From Sinonovacula constricta (lineage: Eukaryota > Mollusca > Bivalvia > Cardiida > Solecurtidae), in NCBI GenBank assembly GCA_007844125.1, contig CM017567.1, positions 43,809,528 to 43,873,527 of the forward strand: DNA of 64,000 bases, in the 5' to 3' direction. Positions 1 to 10,900 of the stretch are shown one piece after another (within the stretch, counting starts at the first letter, position 1; each line of letters opens with the position of its first letter). Under the pieces are notes generated by a model that searched no databases, was not told the origin of the DNA, and saw only the letters and a program-made list of their open reading frames with translations. The translations under genes and the position numbers were made by a program.

Positions 1-3000
1 TTTATGTGAGTAGTGGTGATATCTCGGTGATTGGTGCATGACGTATGTGAGTAGATGGTGTATATATCGGTGGTTGGTGCATGTCGTATGTGAGTAGATG
101 GTGTATATCTCGGTGGTTGGTGCATGTCGTATGTGAGTAGATGGTGTATATCGGTGGTTGGTGCATGTCGTATGTGAGTAGATGGTGTATATATCGGTGG
201 TTGGTGCATGTCGTATGTGAGTAGATGGTGTATATCTCGGTGGTTGGTGCATGTCGTAGTGAGTAGATGTGTATATCGGTGGTTGGTGCATGTCGTATGT
301 GAGTAGATGGTGTATATATCGGTGGTTGGTGCATGTCGTATGTGAGTAGATGGTGTATATCTCGGTGGTTGGTGCATGTCGTATGTGAGTAGATGGTGTA
401 TATATCGGTGGTTGGTGCATGTCGTATGTGAGTAGATGGTGTATATATCGGTGGTTGGTGCATGTCGTATGTGAGTAGATGGTGTATATATCGGTGATTG
501 GTGCATGTCGTATGTGAGTAGATGGTGTATATATCGGTGGTTGGTGCATGTCGTATGTGAGTAGATGGTGTATATATCGGTGGTTGGTGCATGTCGTATG
601 TGAGTAGATGGTGTATATATCGGTGGTTGGTGCATGTCGTATGTGAGTAGATGGTGTATATATCGGTGGTTGGTGCATGTCGTATGTGAGTAGATGGTGT
701 ATATATCGGTGGTTGGTGCATGTCGTATGTGAGTAGATGGTGTATATATCGGTGGTTGGTGCATGTCGTATGTGAGTAGATGGTGTATATATCGGTGGTT
801 GGTGCATGTCGTATGTGAGTAGATGGTGTATATATCGGTGGTTGGTGCATGTCGTATGTGAGTAGATGGTGTATATATCGGTGGTTGGTGCATGTCGTAT
901 GTGAGTAGATGGTGTATATATCGGTGGTTGGTGCATGTCGTATGTGAGTAGATGGTGTATATATCGGTGGTTGGTGCATGTCGTATGTGAGTAGATGGTG
1001 TATATATCGGTGGTTGGTACATGTCGTATGTGAGTAGATGGTGTATATATCGGTGGTTGGTACATGTCGTATGTGAGTAGATGGTGTATATCTCGGTGGT
1101 TGGTACATGTCGTATGTGAGTAGATGGTGTATATATCGGTGGTTGGTACATGTCGTATGTGAGTAGATGGTGTATATCTCGGTGGTTGGTGCATGTCGTA
1201 TGTGAGTAGATGGTGTATATATCGGTGGTTGGTACATGTCGTATGTGAGTAGATGGTGTATATATCGGTGGTTGGTACATGTCGTATGTGAGTAGATGGT
1301 GTATATATCGGTGGTTGGTACATGTCGTATGTGAGTAGATGGTGTATATATCGGTGGTTGGTGCATGTCGTATGTGAGTAGATGGTGTATATATCGGTGG
1401 TTGGTACATGTCGTATGTGAGTAGATGGTGTATATATCGGTGGTTGGTACATGTCGTATGTGAGTAGATGGTGTATATATCGGTGGTTGGTGCATGTCGT
1501 ATGTGAGTAGATGGTGTATATCTCGGTGGTTGGTACATGTCGTATGTGAGTAGATGGTGTATATCTCGGTGGTTGGTGCATGTCGTATGTGAGTAGATGG
1601 TGTATATATCGGTGGTTGGTGCATGTCGTATGTGAGTAGATGGTGTATATATCGGTGGTTGGTGCATGTCGTATGTGAAGTAGATGGTGTATATATCGGT
1701 GGTTGGTGCATGTCGTATGTGAGTAGATGGTGTATATATCGGTGATTGGTGCATGTCGTATGTGAGTAGATGGTGTATATATCGGTGGTTGGTGCATGTC
1801 GTATGTGAGTAGATGGTGTATATATCGGTGGTTGGTACATGTCGTATGTGAGTAGATGGTGTATATATCGGTGGTTGGTGCATGTCGTATGTGAGTAGAT
1901 GGTGTATATATCGGTGGTTGGTACATGTCGTATGTGAGTTAGATGGTGTATATATCGGTGGTTGGTGCATGTCGTATGTGAGTAGATGGTGTATATATCG
2001 GTGGTTGGTACATGTCGTATGTGAGTAGATGGTGTATATATCGGTGGTTGGTGCATGTCGTATGTGAGTAGATGGTGTATATCTCGGTGGTTGGTACATG
2101 TCGTATGTGAGTAGATGGTGTATATATCGGTGATTGGTGCATGTCGTATGTGAGTAGATGGTGTATATATCGGTGGTTGGTGCATGTCGTATGTGAGTAG
2201 ATGGTGTATATCTCGGTGGTTGGTACATGTCTTATGTGAGTAGATGGTGTATATATCGGTGATTGGTGCATGTCGTATGTGAGTAGATGGTGTATATCTC
2301 GGTGGTTGGTGCATGTCGTATGTGAGTAGATGGTGTATATCTCGGTGGTTGGTGCATGTCCTATGTGAGTAGATGGTGTATATCTCGGTGGTTGGTGCAT
2401 GTCGTATGTGAGTAGATGGTGTATGTCCCAGTGGTTGGTACATTTCTTATGTGAGTAGATGGTGTATATCTCGGTGGTTGGTGCATGTCGTATGTGAGTA
2501 TATGGTGTATATATCGGTGGTTGGTGCATGTCGTATGTGAGTAAATGGTGTATATCTCGGTGGTTGGTGCATGTCGTATGTGAGTAGATGGTGTATATAT
2601 CGGTGGTTGGTGCATGTCGTATGTGAGTAGATGGTGTATATATCGGTGGTTGGTGCATGTCGTATGTGAGTAGATGGTGTATATCTCGGTGGTTGGTGCA
2701 TGTCGTATGAGTAGATGGTGTATATCTCGGTGGTTGGTGCATGTCGTATGTGAGTAGATGGTGTATATCTCGGTGGTTGGTGCATGTCGTATGAGTAGAT
2801 GGTGTATATCTCGGTGGTTGGTGCATGTCGTATGAGTAGATGGTGTATATCTCGGTGGTTGGTGCATGTCGTATAAGTAGATGGTGTATATCTCGGTGGT
2901 TGGTGCATGTCGTATGAGTAGATGGTGTATATCTCGGTGGTTGGTGCATGTCGTATGTGAGTAGATGGTGTATATCTCGGTGGTTGGTGCATGTCGTATG

Positions 3001-3505
3001 TGAGTAGATGGTGTATATATCGGTGGTTGGTGCATGTCGTATGTGAGTAGATGGTGTATATCTCGGTGGTTGGTGCATATCGTATGAGTAGATGGTGTAT
3101 ATCTCGGTGGTTGGTGCATGTCGTATGTGAGTAGATGGTGTATATATCGGTGGTTGGTGCATGTCGTATGTGAGTAGATGGTGTATATCTCGGTGGTTGC
3201 TGCATGTCGTATGTGAGTAGATGGTGTATATCTCGGTGGTTGGTGCATGTCGTATGTGAGTAGATGGTGTATATTTCGGTGGTTTGTGCATGTCGTATGT
3301 GAGTAGATGGTGTATATCTCGGTGGTTGGTGCATGTCGTATGTGAGTAGATGGTGTATATATCGGTGGTTGGTGCATGTCGTATGTGAGTAGATGGTGTA
3401 TATCTCGGTGGTTGGTGCATGTCGTTTGTGAGTAGATGGTGTATATCTCGGTGGTTGGTGCATGTCGTATGTGAGTAGCTGGTGTATATCTCGGTGGTTG
3501 GTGCA
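1..3505. repeat. 43-bp minisatellite array, class A units (left part)
   Basis: About 80 head-to-tail copies of a 43-bp unit containing ggtggttggtgcatgtcgta followed by tgtgagtagatgg and tgtatatatc. The array runs off the left edge of the window. Units differ mainly at ...tatatatc/tatatctc..., ggtgcatg/ggtacatg and ggtggttgg/ggtgattgg. From about 2,705 onward several 41-bp units lack one tg (gtcgtatgagtag). The plus strand is G/T-rich with almost no TTA, CTA or TCA, so the minus strand is open in all three frames for long distances. Because 43 is 1 modulo 3, each frame reads the same 43-residue peptide repeat. These open frames are not annotated as genes. Small indels (about 250-270, 1,678, 1,938) break the periodicity. 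Confidence 0.95.
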
Positions 3506-4151
3506 TGTCTTGTGTATGTCAAGTTGGTTTATGTCTAGGTGGTGTGAATGCAAAGTGCGTGTGTGTGTAGCTGAATTAAATCTAGGTGGTTGGGACCTGT
3601 GTGTGCGAAGTTTGTGTGTGTGGCGGCGGTGGTGGTGCATGTCGTGTGTGAGTAGTGATGTATGTCTCGGTAGTGGAATTATGTCGTGTGTGAGAAGGCG
3701 GTGTATGTTTCAGTGATTGGACCATGTGTGTGAGTAGGTGGTGTATGTCTCGGTGGTTGGTGCATGTTGTGTGTGTAACTAGTTGTTGTATGCTGCGGGG
3801 ATTGGTGCATGCCGTGTGTGAGTGTAGTGTGCATGCCGTGTCTGTGTATCGTTGATGTATGTCTCGTTGCTTGGTGCATGTAGTGCGTAATAAGGTGATG
3901 TATGCCTCGGTGGTTGATGCATGCCGTGTCTGTGTAAAGTGAGTGTATGTCTCGGGGGTTGGTGCATATCGTGTCTGAGTCTAGTGTGTGCCTCAGGGGT
4001 TGGTGCATGTCGTGTGTGATTAGATGGTGTATGTCTCGGTTGTTGGTGCATGTCGTGTGTGATTAGGTGCTGTATGTCTCGGTGGTTGGTGCATGTCGTA
4101 TGTGAGTAGATGGTGTATAACTCGGTGGTTGGTGCATGTCGTATGTGAGTA
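3506..4151. repeat. Linker module plus diverged class B units, copy 1
   Basis: At 3,506 the regular array changes to a less periodic module with the landmarks caagttggtttatgtctagg, gtgaatgcaaagtgcgtg, tgtggcggcggtggtggtgc, agtagtgatgtatgtctcgg (3,651) and tggaattatgtcg. Diverged 43-bp units with the core tgtatgtctcgg follow. From about 4,080 two ordinary class A units return and are cut at 4,151 by the LINE insertion. The same module recurs at about 11,308, 12,963, 14,290 and 15,115. Short open frames in it are conserved only because the DNA is duplicated. Confidence 0.85.
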
Positions 4152-4243
4152 CTTCAACTTCAACTTCAACTTTGTACTGCCAAAAGTCAATACTGACTAC
4201 ATAAGGCAGGCGCAAGTCCTGAACATTGACAATTTAAGACTAA

Positions 4244-4296
<53 letters not shown>

Positions 4297-4297
4297 A

Positions 4298-7200
4298 TTA
4301 AAAAGCATAAAACTTATTTAGGCCATTTGCAAATGCAGGTACAGTTGGGGCATCCTTAATCTCAGTCGGTAGTCCGTTCCAAAGTCGTATAGCCCGCGGA
4401 AAGAATGAGTTCATGTGGTGTTTTGTTTTTGAGTGGGGAATAAGGAATTTGTTGTTTCGTGTAGTTGTGAGATAACAGTGATCGACATTGACCTGTTTGT
4501 TATGTATTTTGTGTAGCATTTTGAGACTGTCTTGAATTCTGCGTTGCTCGAGAGTAGACCACTTTAAATCTCTGAGCATGTTAGTGACACTGCTTGTGTA
4601 GTGGTAGTCATTTTGAACATACCTTGCGGCTGACCTTTGAACCATTTCTATTCTGTGTGTGAGGTGTTTCTGCCATGGGTGCCATATAGTTGAACAATAT
4701 TCGACCTGGGGGCGTACATATGTTCTGTATGCAGCCTCTTTTAGTTGTTTGTTCTGTGTTTTGACATTTCGTCTGATGAATCTCAGACTGTTTTTGGCCT
4801 TGTTTGTGATGGTGTTTATGTGAGATGACCAATCGAGGTTACTACTGATAGTGACCCCGAGATATTTTGCATGTTCTGTTGTTCTGAGGGTGGTGTCATG
4901 AAGTGTGTATGGGAAGATAACCGGTTTCTTTTTCCTGTGTATTCTGAGAACTTCGCACTTGTCAGGGTTAAATTCCATTGACCATTCTTTTTCCCAAAGT
5001 TCTAGGTTGTGTAAGTCTTCCTGAAGACTTTGTGCAGATGCGTGTGATTTTATTGTGAGATAAACTATTGTGTCGTCTGCAAACAGACGCACACGACTCC
5101 TGACACTTCCTGGTAGGTCGTTAATGTAGGCTAAAAATAGGCTCGGGCCCACGACCGAGCCCTGTGGGATACCAGAATGTACAGGGAGTCTGTGAGAGAC
5201 CTTGTTTTCGACTAAGACCTGTTGTGACCTGTTATGTAGGAAGTCTTTAATCCATGTGGTGATGTATGGGTTTACCCCCATGTGTTTCAGTTTGTGAACG
5301 AGTTTGTGGTGATCAACTTTATCGAACGCTTTACTGAAGTCCATGACAATGACATCAGTTTGCTGACCTTGATCTAAACTGTCTGCTATTTCCTGTGTGA
5401 AGCCAATGAGTTGAGTCTCACAGCTGTGTTTTGACCTGAATCCGTGTTGCTGAGGGCAAAGTATGTTGTGAGTGTCAAAGTAATCCATCATGTTTGACAC
5501 AATGATGTGTTCCATTAGTTTTGATGCTATGCATGTGAGTGATATTGGTCTGTAGTTACTTGGTTTTGACTTTGACCCTTTTTTGAATGCTGGTGTGATT
5601 ATGGCATGTTTCCAGTCCTTAGGAACAATACCGGTGTCCAGTGACCTCTGAAATATGATTGTAAGAATCGGTGCTATCTCTTTGTGTAATTCTTTAAGCA
5701 GCCGAGGTGAGATCTCATCCGGACCTTGGGCTTTATTGGGGTTGAGTCCTGTCAATAGTTTATCAACTCCTTGAACTGTGATGGTGATTTGTGGCATGGG
5801 TGGATGATCTAATTTAGACATTGAACTTTTTGCTATTTGTTTGAGGCTGAGTGGCGAAGGCTTTGAAAAGACTGATTCAAATTGCTTGTTGAGTATGTTG
5901 GCCTTCAACACTGGATCTGAGTGAGTTTGACCTTCCGAGTTTAGTGGTGCAATTCCTATGTTTTCTGTCTTTTTGTGTTTTACAAAGTTGTAAAACTTTT
6001 TCTTGTGACCAGGACCTTGTGTGTCAGAAAAGATAATTGATTCTAGGTATGACCAGTATGCATTTCTAATCTGTTTTTGTATAGTTGACTTGAGATGTTT
6101 GAACTTTTCAATGTAGTAACTTTTGTGTGAGCATGACCTTTTCAGTTTTGTGTAGAGTTTGTCTCTTTTTCTTATGAGTTTGACTATTTCGTGTGTGACC
6201 CATGGTAGATCAGCTCTACTTTTGATTTGTCTTGTTGGTATGTGTAGGGTGGATAACCGGTTGACTTCAGCTTTAAACATGTCCCAGAGGTGGTTTGGGT
6301 CTTTGTGTTTGTGTGTCGTGAATGTGTTAGTGAAGATGGCCAAGTCTTTCTTAAAGTCAGACCAGTTAGCCTTCTTGTATGATTTGACCTGTCTGGGGTT
6401 TTGCTTGATGCGACCTCGTTTGACCTTGATTTCGTGAAATACTATATCGTGATCTGATGTGCCTAATCCTGGTAACGTTTTGGTTTCATGAACTTGACTT
6501 GGTATGTTGGTGAGAAATAAATCAAGTATGTTGTTGTTTCGGGTGGGGATTTTGACCATTTGTTCGAGATTGTGATTTATCATGTTTTCAGTGAAAGTGT
6601 CATACAGTTCTTTGAATCTGCATGTGTCTGATGGTGACTCATTTGACCAGTTCATGTCTGGGAGATTAAAATCTCCAAGGATCCATATGTGACTGTTTTG
6701 TGGAATTTTCTCTACTGATGACCATAATTCTTTAAGTGACTGTTCGTCGTGTTCATGTGGTTTGTAGAATGAGGAGACATAAATGTCTTTTATGCCTGTG
6801 ATTGAAATTTTTGACCATATTATGTTGCAGTCAGTCTTAAGTTCTGGTTGTTCATCACTTAAGAACTTGTTTGTTATCGCAAGGAGGACACCTCCGCCCT
6901 TGCCTGATGTTCTGTCGTCTCTGTATATTTGGTAACCAAGGTGACATGGGAATATTTCCGCTGTGTGAATATCAGGTTTTAACCATGTTTCTGTGAGGCA
7001 TATGATATCAGGTTGAACTTGATCTATAATTTGGTGGAGTTCAGGAATCTTATTATTGACAGAACGACAGTTAATATTAAGGATTGTTAGTCTTTCTTCT
7101 GGGTTCAATTTAGTAGGTTTAGTCCTTTTAGCTTTATTTATTTTAGGAGTAGAGCTCGCTTTTGGTTGAACATGATTCCTATCATTCCTCACTGGACTGC

Positions 7201-7708
7201 TTTGAGGATTAAAGTATTCAGGGGCTGTTTCTAAAGGAGTGAAGAAAGATTTAGAGCCTAATGTGTCCAGTGATTCTGCTAACGATGAAGAGTGGTTATG
7301 ACTTCCACAACTAATACAAAACCAAGAGAAACTAGAATTTGACAGGAAGTCATAGGTTGTGTCCCCTAGTTCTTGGCAATCACAGTGATACCAAGTACTG
7401 CATGCGTCACACAAGATGCCCTTATCATTCCAAGTAACCTCCTTATGACAAGTTCCACAGGGATATTTTGGGTTAGGTCCCGGGTTGGTCTCTATGTCGG
7501 ACGTTTGGGTTGCTAGGAGACAGTGAAGAAATATTAGCGAGCATTTACTTTCAACGTTAGCTTGGTTTCGGGAAATTACCCTAATGGACCTTTTAATTGA
7601 AACCAAGGTGGATCCTAGTTGGGGTGATGAACAGTTTTGATCAGTATTTGTAACTTTATGTGCATATATCAATAAGAGAAGGGTGAGACAAGTAAATTCT
7701 AACTTCAT
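4298..7708 (-). CDS. LINE polyprotein: 2A-like motif, PHD finger, AP endonuclease, reverse transcriptase
   Basis: I take the ATG at 7,708 as the start. The open frame extends upstream to 7,888, but that stretch has no ATG. The protein is 1,136 residues with no internal stop. Residues 1-20 are hydrophobic (MKLEFTCLTLLLLIYAH...). Residues 71-78 read DIETNPGP, the 2A ribosome-skipping signature. A C4HC3 PHD-type zinc finger follows (C84, C87, C100, C103, H108, C111, C131, C134). The APE-type endonuclease spans about 206-425 with NINCRS, LTETWL, ILGDFN and GTSDHD. The reverse transcriptase spans about 690-960 with NYRPISL, MDFSKAFDKVDH, GIPQGSVVGP and the catalytic FADD at 876-879. The C-terminal region is the tail common in CR1-like proteins. 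Endonuclease would nick the target and RT would prime reverse transcription there. All catalytic motifs look intact, so the copy could be active. There is no separate ORF1 in the window; the PHD region may replace it. Confidence 0.92.
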   Translation of the reverse strand: MKLEFTCLTLLLLIYAHKVTNTDQNCSSPQLGSTLVSIKRSIRVISRNQANVESKCSLIFLHCLLATQTSDIETNPGPNPKYPCGTCHKEVTWNDKGILCDACSTWYHCDCQELGDTTYDFLSNSSFSWFCISCGSHNHSSSLAESLDTLGSKSFFTPLETAPEYFNPQSSPVRNDRNHVQPKASSTPKINKAKRTKPTKLNPEERLTILNINCRSVNNKIPELHQIIDQVQPDIICLTETWLKPDIHTAEIFPCHLGYQIYRDDRTSGKGGGVLLAITNKFLSDEQPELKTDCNIIWSKISITGIKDIYVSSFYKPHEHDEQSLKELWSSVEKIPQNSHIWILGDFNLPDMNWSNESPSDTCRFKELYDTFTENMINHNLEQMVKIPTRNNNILDLFLTNIPSQVHETKTLPGLGTSDHDIVFHEIKVKRGRIKQNPRQVKSYKKANWSDFKKDLAIFTNTFTTHKHKDPNHLWDMFKAEVNRLSTLHIPTRQIKSRADLPWVTHEIVKLIRKRDKLYTKLKRSCSHKSYYIEKFKHLKSTIQKQIRNAYWSYLESIIFSDTQGPGHKKKFYNFVKHKKTENIGIAPLNSEGQTHSDPVLKANILNKQFESVFSKPSPLSLKQIAKSSMSKLDHPPMPQITITVQGVDKLLTGLNPNKAQGPDEISPRLLKELHKEIAPILTIIFQRSLDTGIVPKDWKHAIITPAFKKGSKSKPSNYRPISLTCIASKLMEHIIVSNMMDYFDTHNILCPQQHGFRSKHSCETQLIGFTQEIADSLDQGQQTDVIVMDFSKAFDKVDHHKLVHKLKHMGVNPYITTWIKDFLHNRSQQVLVENKVSHRLPVHSGIPQGSVVGPSLFLAYINDLPGSVRSRVRLFADDTIVYLTIKSHASAQSLQEDLHNLELWEKEWSMEFNPDKCEVLRIHRKKKPVIFPYTLHDTTLRTTEHAKYLGVTISSNLDWSSHINTITNKAKNSLRFIRRNVKTQNKQLKEAAYRTYVRPQVEYCSTIWHPWQKHLTHRIEMVQRSAARYVQNDYHYTSSVTNMLRDLKWSTLEQRRIQDSLKMLHKIHNKQVNVDHCYLTTTRNNKFLIPHSKTKHHMNSFFPRAIRLWNGLPTEIKDAPTVPAFANGLNKFYAF
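7475..7498 (-). other. 2A-like ribosome-skipping motif in the LINE frame
   Basis: The codons read D-I-E-T-N-P-G-P, matching the DxExNPGP consensus. They follow a mildly hydrophobic stretch (LIFLHCLLATQTS), as in known 2A sequences. In the 2A mechanism the ribosome fails to form the Gly-Pro bond, so translation would give a 77-residue N-terminal piece and a separate 1,059-residue PHD-EN-RT protein starting with proline. 2A-like sequences are known from APE-type non-LTR elements of several invertebrates. Activity here is inferred. Confidence 0.8.
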
Positions 7709-7973
7709 TATTGTAAACAAACTAGACCGGAAGTGAACAAAAATGGCGGTTGTTTTTGACAGTTTTACTGGGGGTGGAAAAACCTGCTGAGTCTCGAGAT
7801 AACCTTTACCTGCACCAAAAAACACGAAAAGTGGGTAAACTGGGATTAAAAGGGGACAAACTAAACTAAGTATACAAGATATTAACAAGCAAAAGATTTA
7901 AATAATTGAAAATTTAGCACTTAGCTTTCGAACAAGACTTTGTCGTTCCGACGCATGCGCAATAATTAGAGTA

Positions 7974-10900
7974 GATGGTGTATATATCGGTGGTTGGTGC
8001 ATGTCGTATGTAAGTAGATGGTGTATATCTCGGTGGTTGGTGCATGTCGTATGTGAGTAGATGATGTATATATCGGTGATTGGTGCATGTCGTATGTGAG
8101 TAGATGGTGTATATATCGGTGGTTGGTGCATGTCGTATGTGAGTAAATGGTGTATATATCGGTGGTTGGTGCATGTCGTATGTGAGTAGATGGTGTATAT
8201 ATCGGTGGTTGGTGCATGTCGTATGAGAGTAGATGGTGTATATCTCGGTGGTTGGTACGTGTCGTATGTGAGTAGATGGTGTATATATCGGTGATTGGTG
8301 CATGTCGTATGTGAGTAGATGGTGTATATATCGGTGGTTGGTGCATGTCGTATGTTAGTAGATGGTGTATGTCTCGGTGGTTGGTACATGTCTTATGTGA
8401 GTAGATGGTGTATATATCGGTGATTGGTGCATGTCGTATGTGAGTAGATGGTGTATATCTCGGTGGTTGGTACATGTCTTATGTGAGTAGATGGTGTATA
8501 TATCGGTGATTGGTGCATGTCGTATGTGAGTAGATGGTGTATATCTCGGTGGTTGGTACATGTCTTATTGAGGTAGAGTGTGTATATATCGTGATTGGTG
8601 CATGGTCGTATGGTGAGTAGATGGTGTATATCTCGGTGGTTTGGTACATGTCTTATGTGAGTAGATGGTGTATATATCGGTGATGTGGTGCATGTCGTAT
8701 GTGAGTAGATGGGTGGGTATATATCGGTGGTTGGTGCATGTCGTATGTGAGTAGATGGTTATATCTCGGTGGTTGGTACCATGTCTGTATGTGAGTAGAT
8801 GGTGTATCATATCGGTGATTGGTGCCATGTCGTATGTTGAGTAGATGGTGTATATATCGGTGATTGGTGCATGTCGGTATGTGAGTAGATGGGTTATATC
8901 CGGTTGTTGGTGCATGTCGTATGTGAGTAGATGGTGTATATCTCGGTGGTTGGGTGCATGTCGTATGTAAGCATAGATGGGTGTATGTTCACGGTGGTTG
9001 GTGCATGACGTATGTGAGCTAGATGGTGTATGGTCCCAGATGGTTGGTACATTTCTTCTGTGAGTAGATGGTGTAATATCTCGGTGGTTGGTGCATGTCG
9101 TATGTGAGTATATGGTGTATATATCGGTGGTTGGTGCATGTCGTATGGTGAGAAATGGTGTATATCTCGGTGGTTGGGTGCATGTCGTATGTGAGTAGAT
9201 GGTGTATATATCGGTGGTTGGTGCATGTCGTATGTGAGTAGATGGTGTATATATCGGTGGTTGGTGCATGTCGTATGTGAGTAGATTTTGTATATCTCGG
9301 TGGTTGGTGCATGTCGTATGTGAGTAGATGGTGTATATCTCGGTGGTTGGTGCATGTCGTATGTGAGTAGATGGTGTATATCTCTGTGGTTGGTGCATGT
9401 CGTATGAGTAGATGGTGTATATCTCGGTGGTTGGTGCATTTCGTATGAGTAGATGGTGTATATCTCGGTGGTTGGTGCATGTCGTATAAGTAGATGGTGT
9501 ATATCTCGGTGGTTGGTGCATGTCGTATGAGTAGATGGTGTATATCTCGGTGGTTGGTGCATGTCGTATGTGAGTAGATGGTGTATATCTCGGTGGTTGG
9601 TGCATGTCGTATGTGAGTAGATGGTGTATATATCGGTGGTTGGTGCATGTCGTATGTGAGTAGATGGTGTATATCTCGGTGGTTGGTGCATATCGTATGA
9701 GTAGATGGTGTATATCTCGGTGGTTGGTGCATGTCGTATGTGAGTAGATGGTGTATATCTCGGTGGTTGGTACGTGTCGTATGTGAGTAGATGGTGTATA
9801 TATCGGTGATTGGTGCATGTCGTATGTGAGTAGATGGTGTATATATCGGTGGTTGGTGCATGTCGTATGTTAGTAGATGGTGTATGTCTCGGTGGTTGGT
9901 ACATGTCTTATGTGAGTAGATGGTGTACATATCGGTGATTGGTGCATGTCGTATGTGAGTAGATGGTGTATATCTCGGTGGTTGGTACTTGTCTTATGTG
10001 AGTAGATGGTGTATATATCGGTGATTGGTGCATGTCGTATGTGAGTAGATGGTGTATATCTCGGTGGTTGGTACATGTCTTATGTGAGTAGATGGTTTAT
10101 ATCTCGGTGGTTGGTACATGTCTTATGTGAGTAGATGGTGTATATATCGGTGATTGGTGCATGTCGTATGTGAGTAGATGGTGTATATATCGGTGATTGG
10201 TGCATGTCGTATGTGAGTAGATGGTGTATATCTCGGTTGTTGGTGCATGTCGTATGTGAGTAGATGGTGTATATCTCGGTGGTTGGTGCATGTCGTATGT
10301 AAGTAGATGGTGTATGTCACGGTGGTTGGTGCATGACGTATGTGAGTAGATGGTGTATGTCCCAGTGGTTGGTACATTTCTTATGTGAGTAGATGGTGTA
10401 TATCTCGGTGATTGGTGCATGACGTATGTGAGTATATGGTGTATATATCGGTGGTTGGTGCATGTCGTATGTGAGAAATGGTGTATATCTCGGTGGTTGG
10501 TGCATGTCGTATGTGAGTAGATGGTGTATATATCGGTGGTTGGTGCATGTCGTATGTGAGTAGATGGTGTATATATCGGTGGTTGGTGCATGTCGTATGT
10601 GAGTAGATTTTGTATATCTCGGTGGTTGGTGCATGTCGTATGTGAGTAGATGGTGTATATCTCGGTGGTTGGTGCATGTCGTATGTGAGTAGATGGTGTA
10701 TATCTCTGTGGTTGGTGCATGTCGTATGAGTAGATGGTGTATATCTCGGTGGTTGGTGCATTTCGTATGAGTAGATGGTGTATATATCGGTGGTTGGTGC
10801 ATGTCGTATAAGTAGATGGTGTATATCTCGGTGGTTGGTGCATGTCGTATGAGTAGATGGTGTATATCTCGGTGGTTGGTGCATGTCGTATGTGAGTAGA

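Larger units (their letters stand above)
4152..7968 (-). mobile_element. CR1/L2-type non-LTR retrotransposon (LINE) inserted in the satellite, nearly full length
   Basis: The element is 3.8 kb on the minus strand. Its 3' end is a short hexamer tail, three repeats of TTGAAG read on the minus strand (4,152-4,174). This is a typical CR1/L2-like end rather than poly(A). The 3' UTR also contains a run of about 45 A on the plus strand (about 4,249-4,292), which is T in the element sense. The single large frame encodes PHD, endonuclease and reverse transcriptase. Upstream is a leader of about 260 bp (7,709-7,968). The array sequence gagta occurs on both sides (4,147-4,151 and 7,969-7,973) but once in an intact unit, so it is a 5-bp target-site duplication. 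The intact frame and clean junctions suggest a fairly recent insertion. The 5' end may still be truncated. The clade assignment is inference from domain order. Confidence 0.9.

Noticed and set aside
2..3522. Very long minus-strand open frames (up to 813 codons) in the 43-bp array
   Set aside because: They run through every frame, shift only with unit indels, encode only the repeat and have no independent start, domain or splice context.
3462..3716. Plus-strand 84-codon frame repeated at 11,266 and 12,940
   Set aside because: It is conserved only because the linker module is duplicated; low-complexity W/C/V-rich translation of GT-rich DNA.
7709..7888. Upstream extension of the LINE frame beginning at 7,888
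   Set aside because: The first codon there is TTG, and no ATG occurs before 7,708; this is leader sequence.
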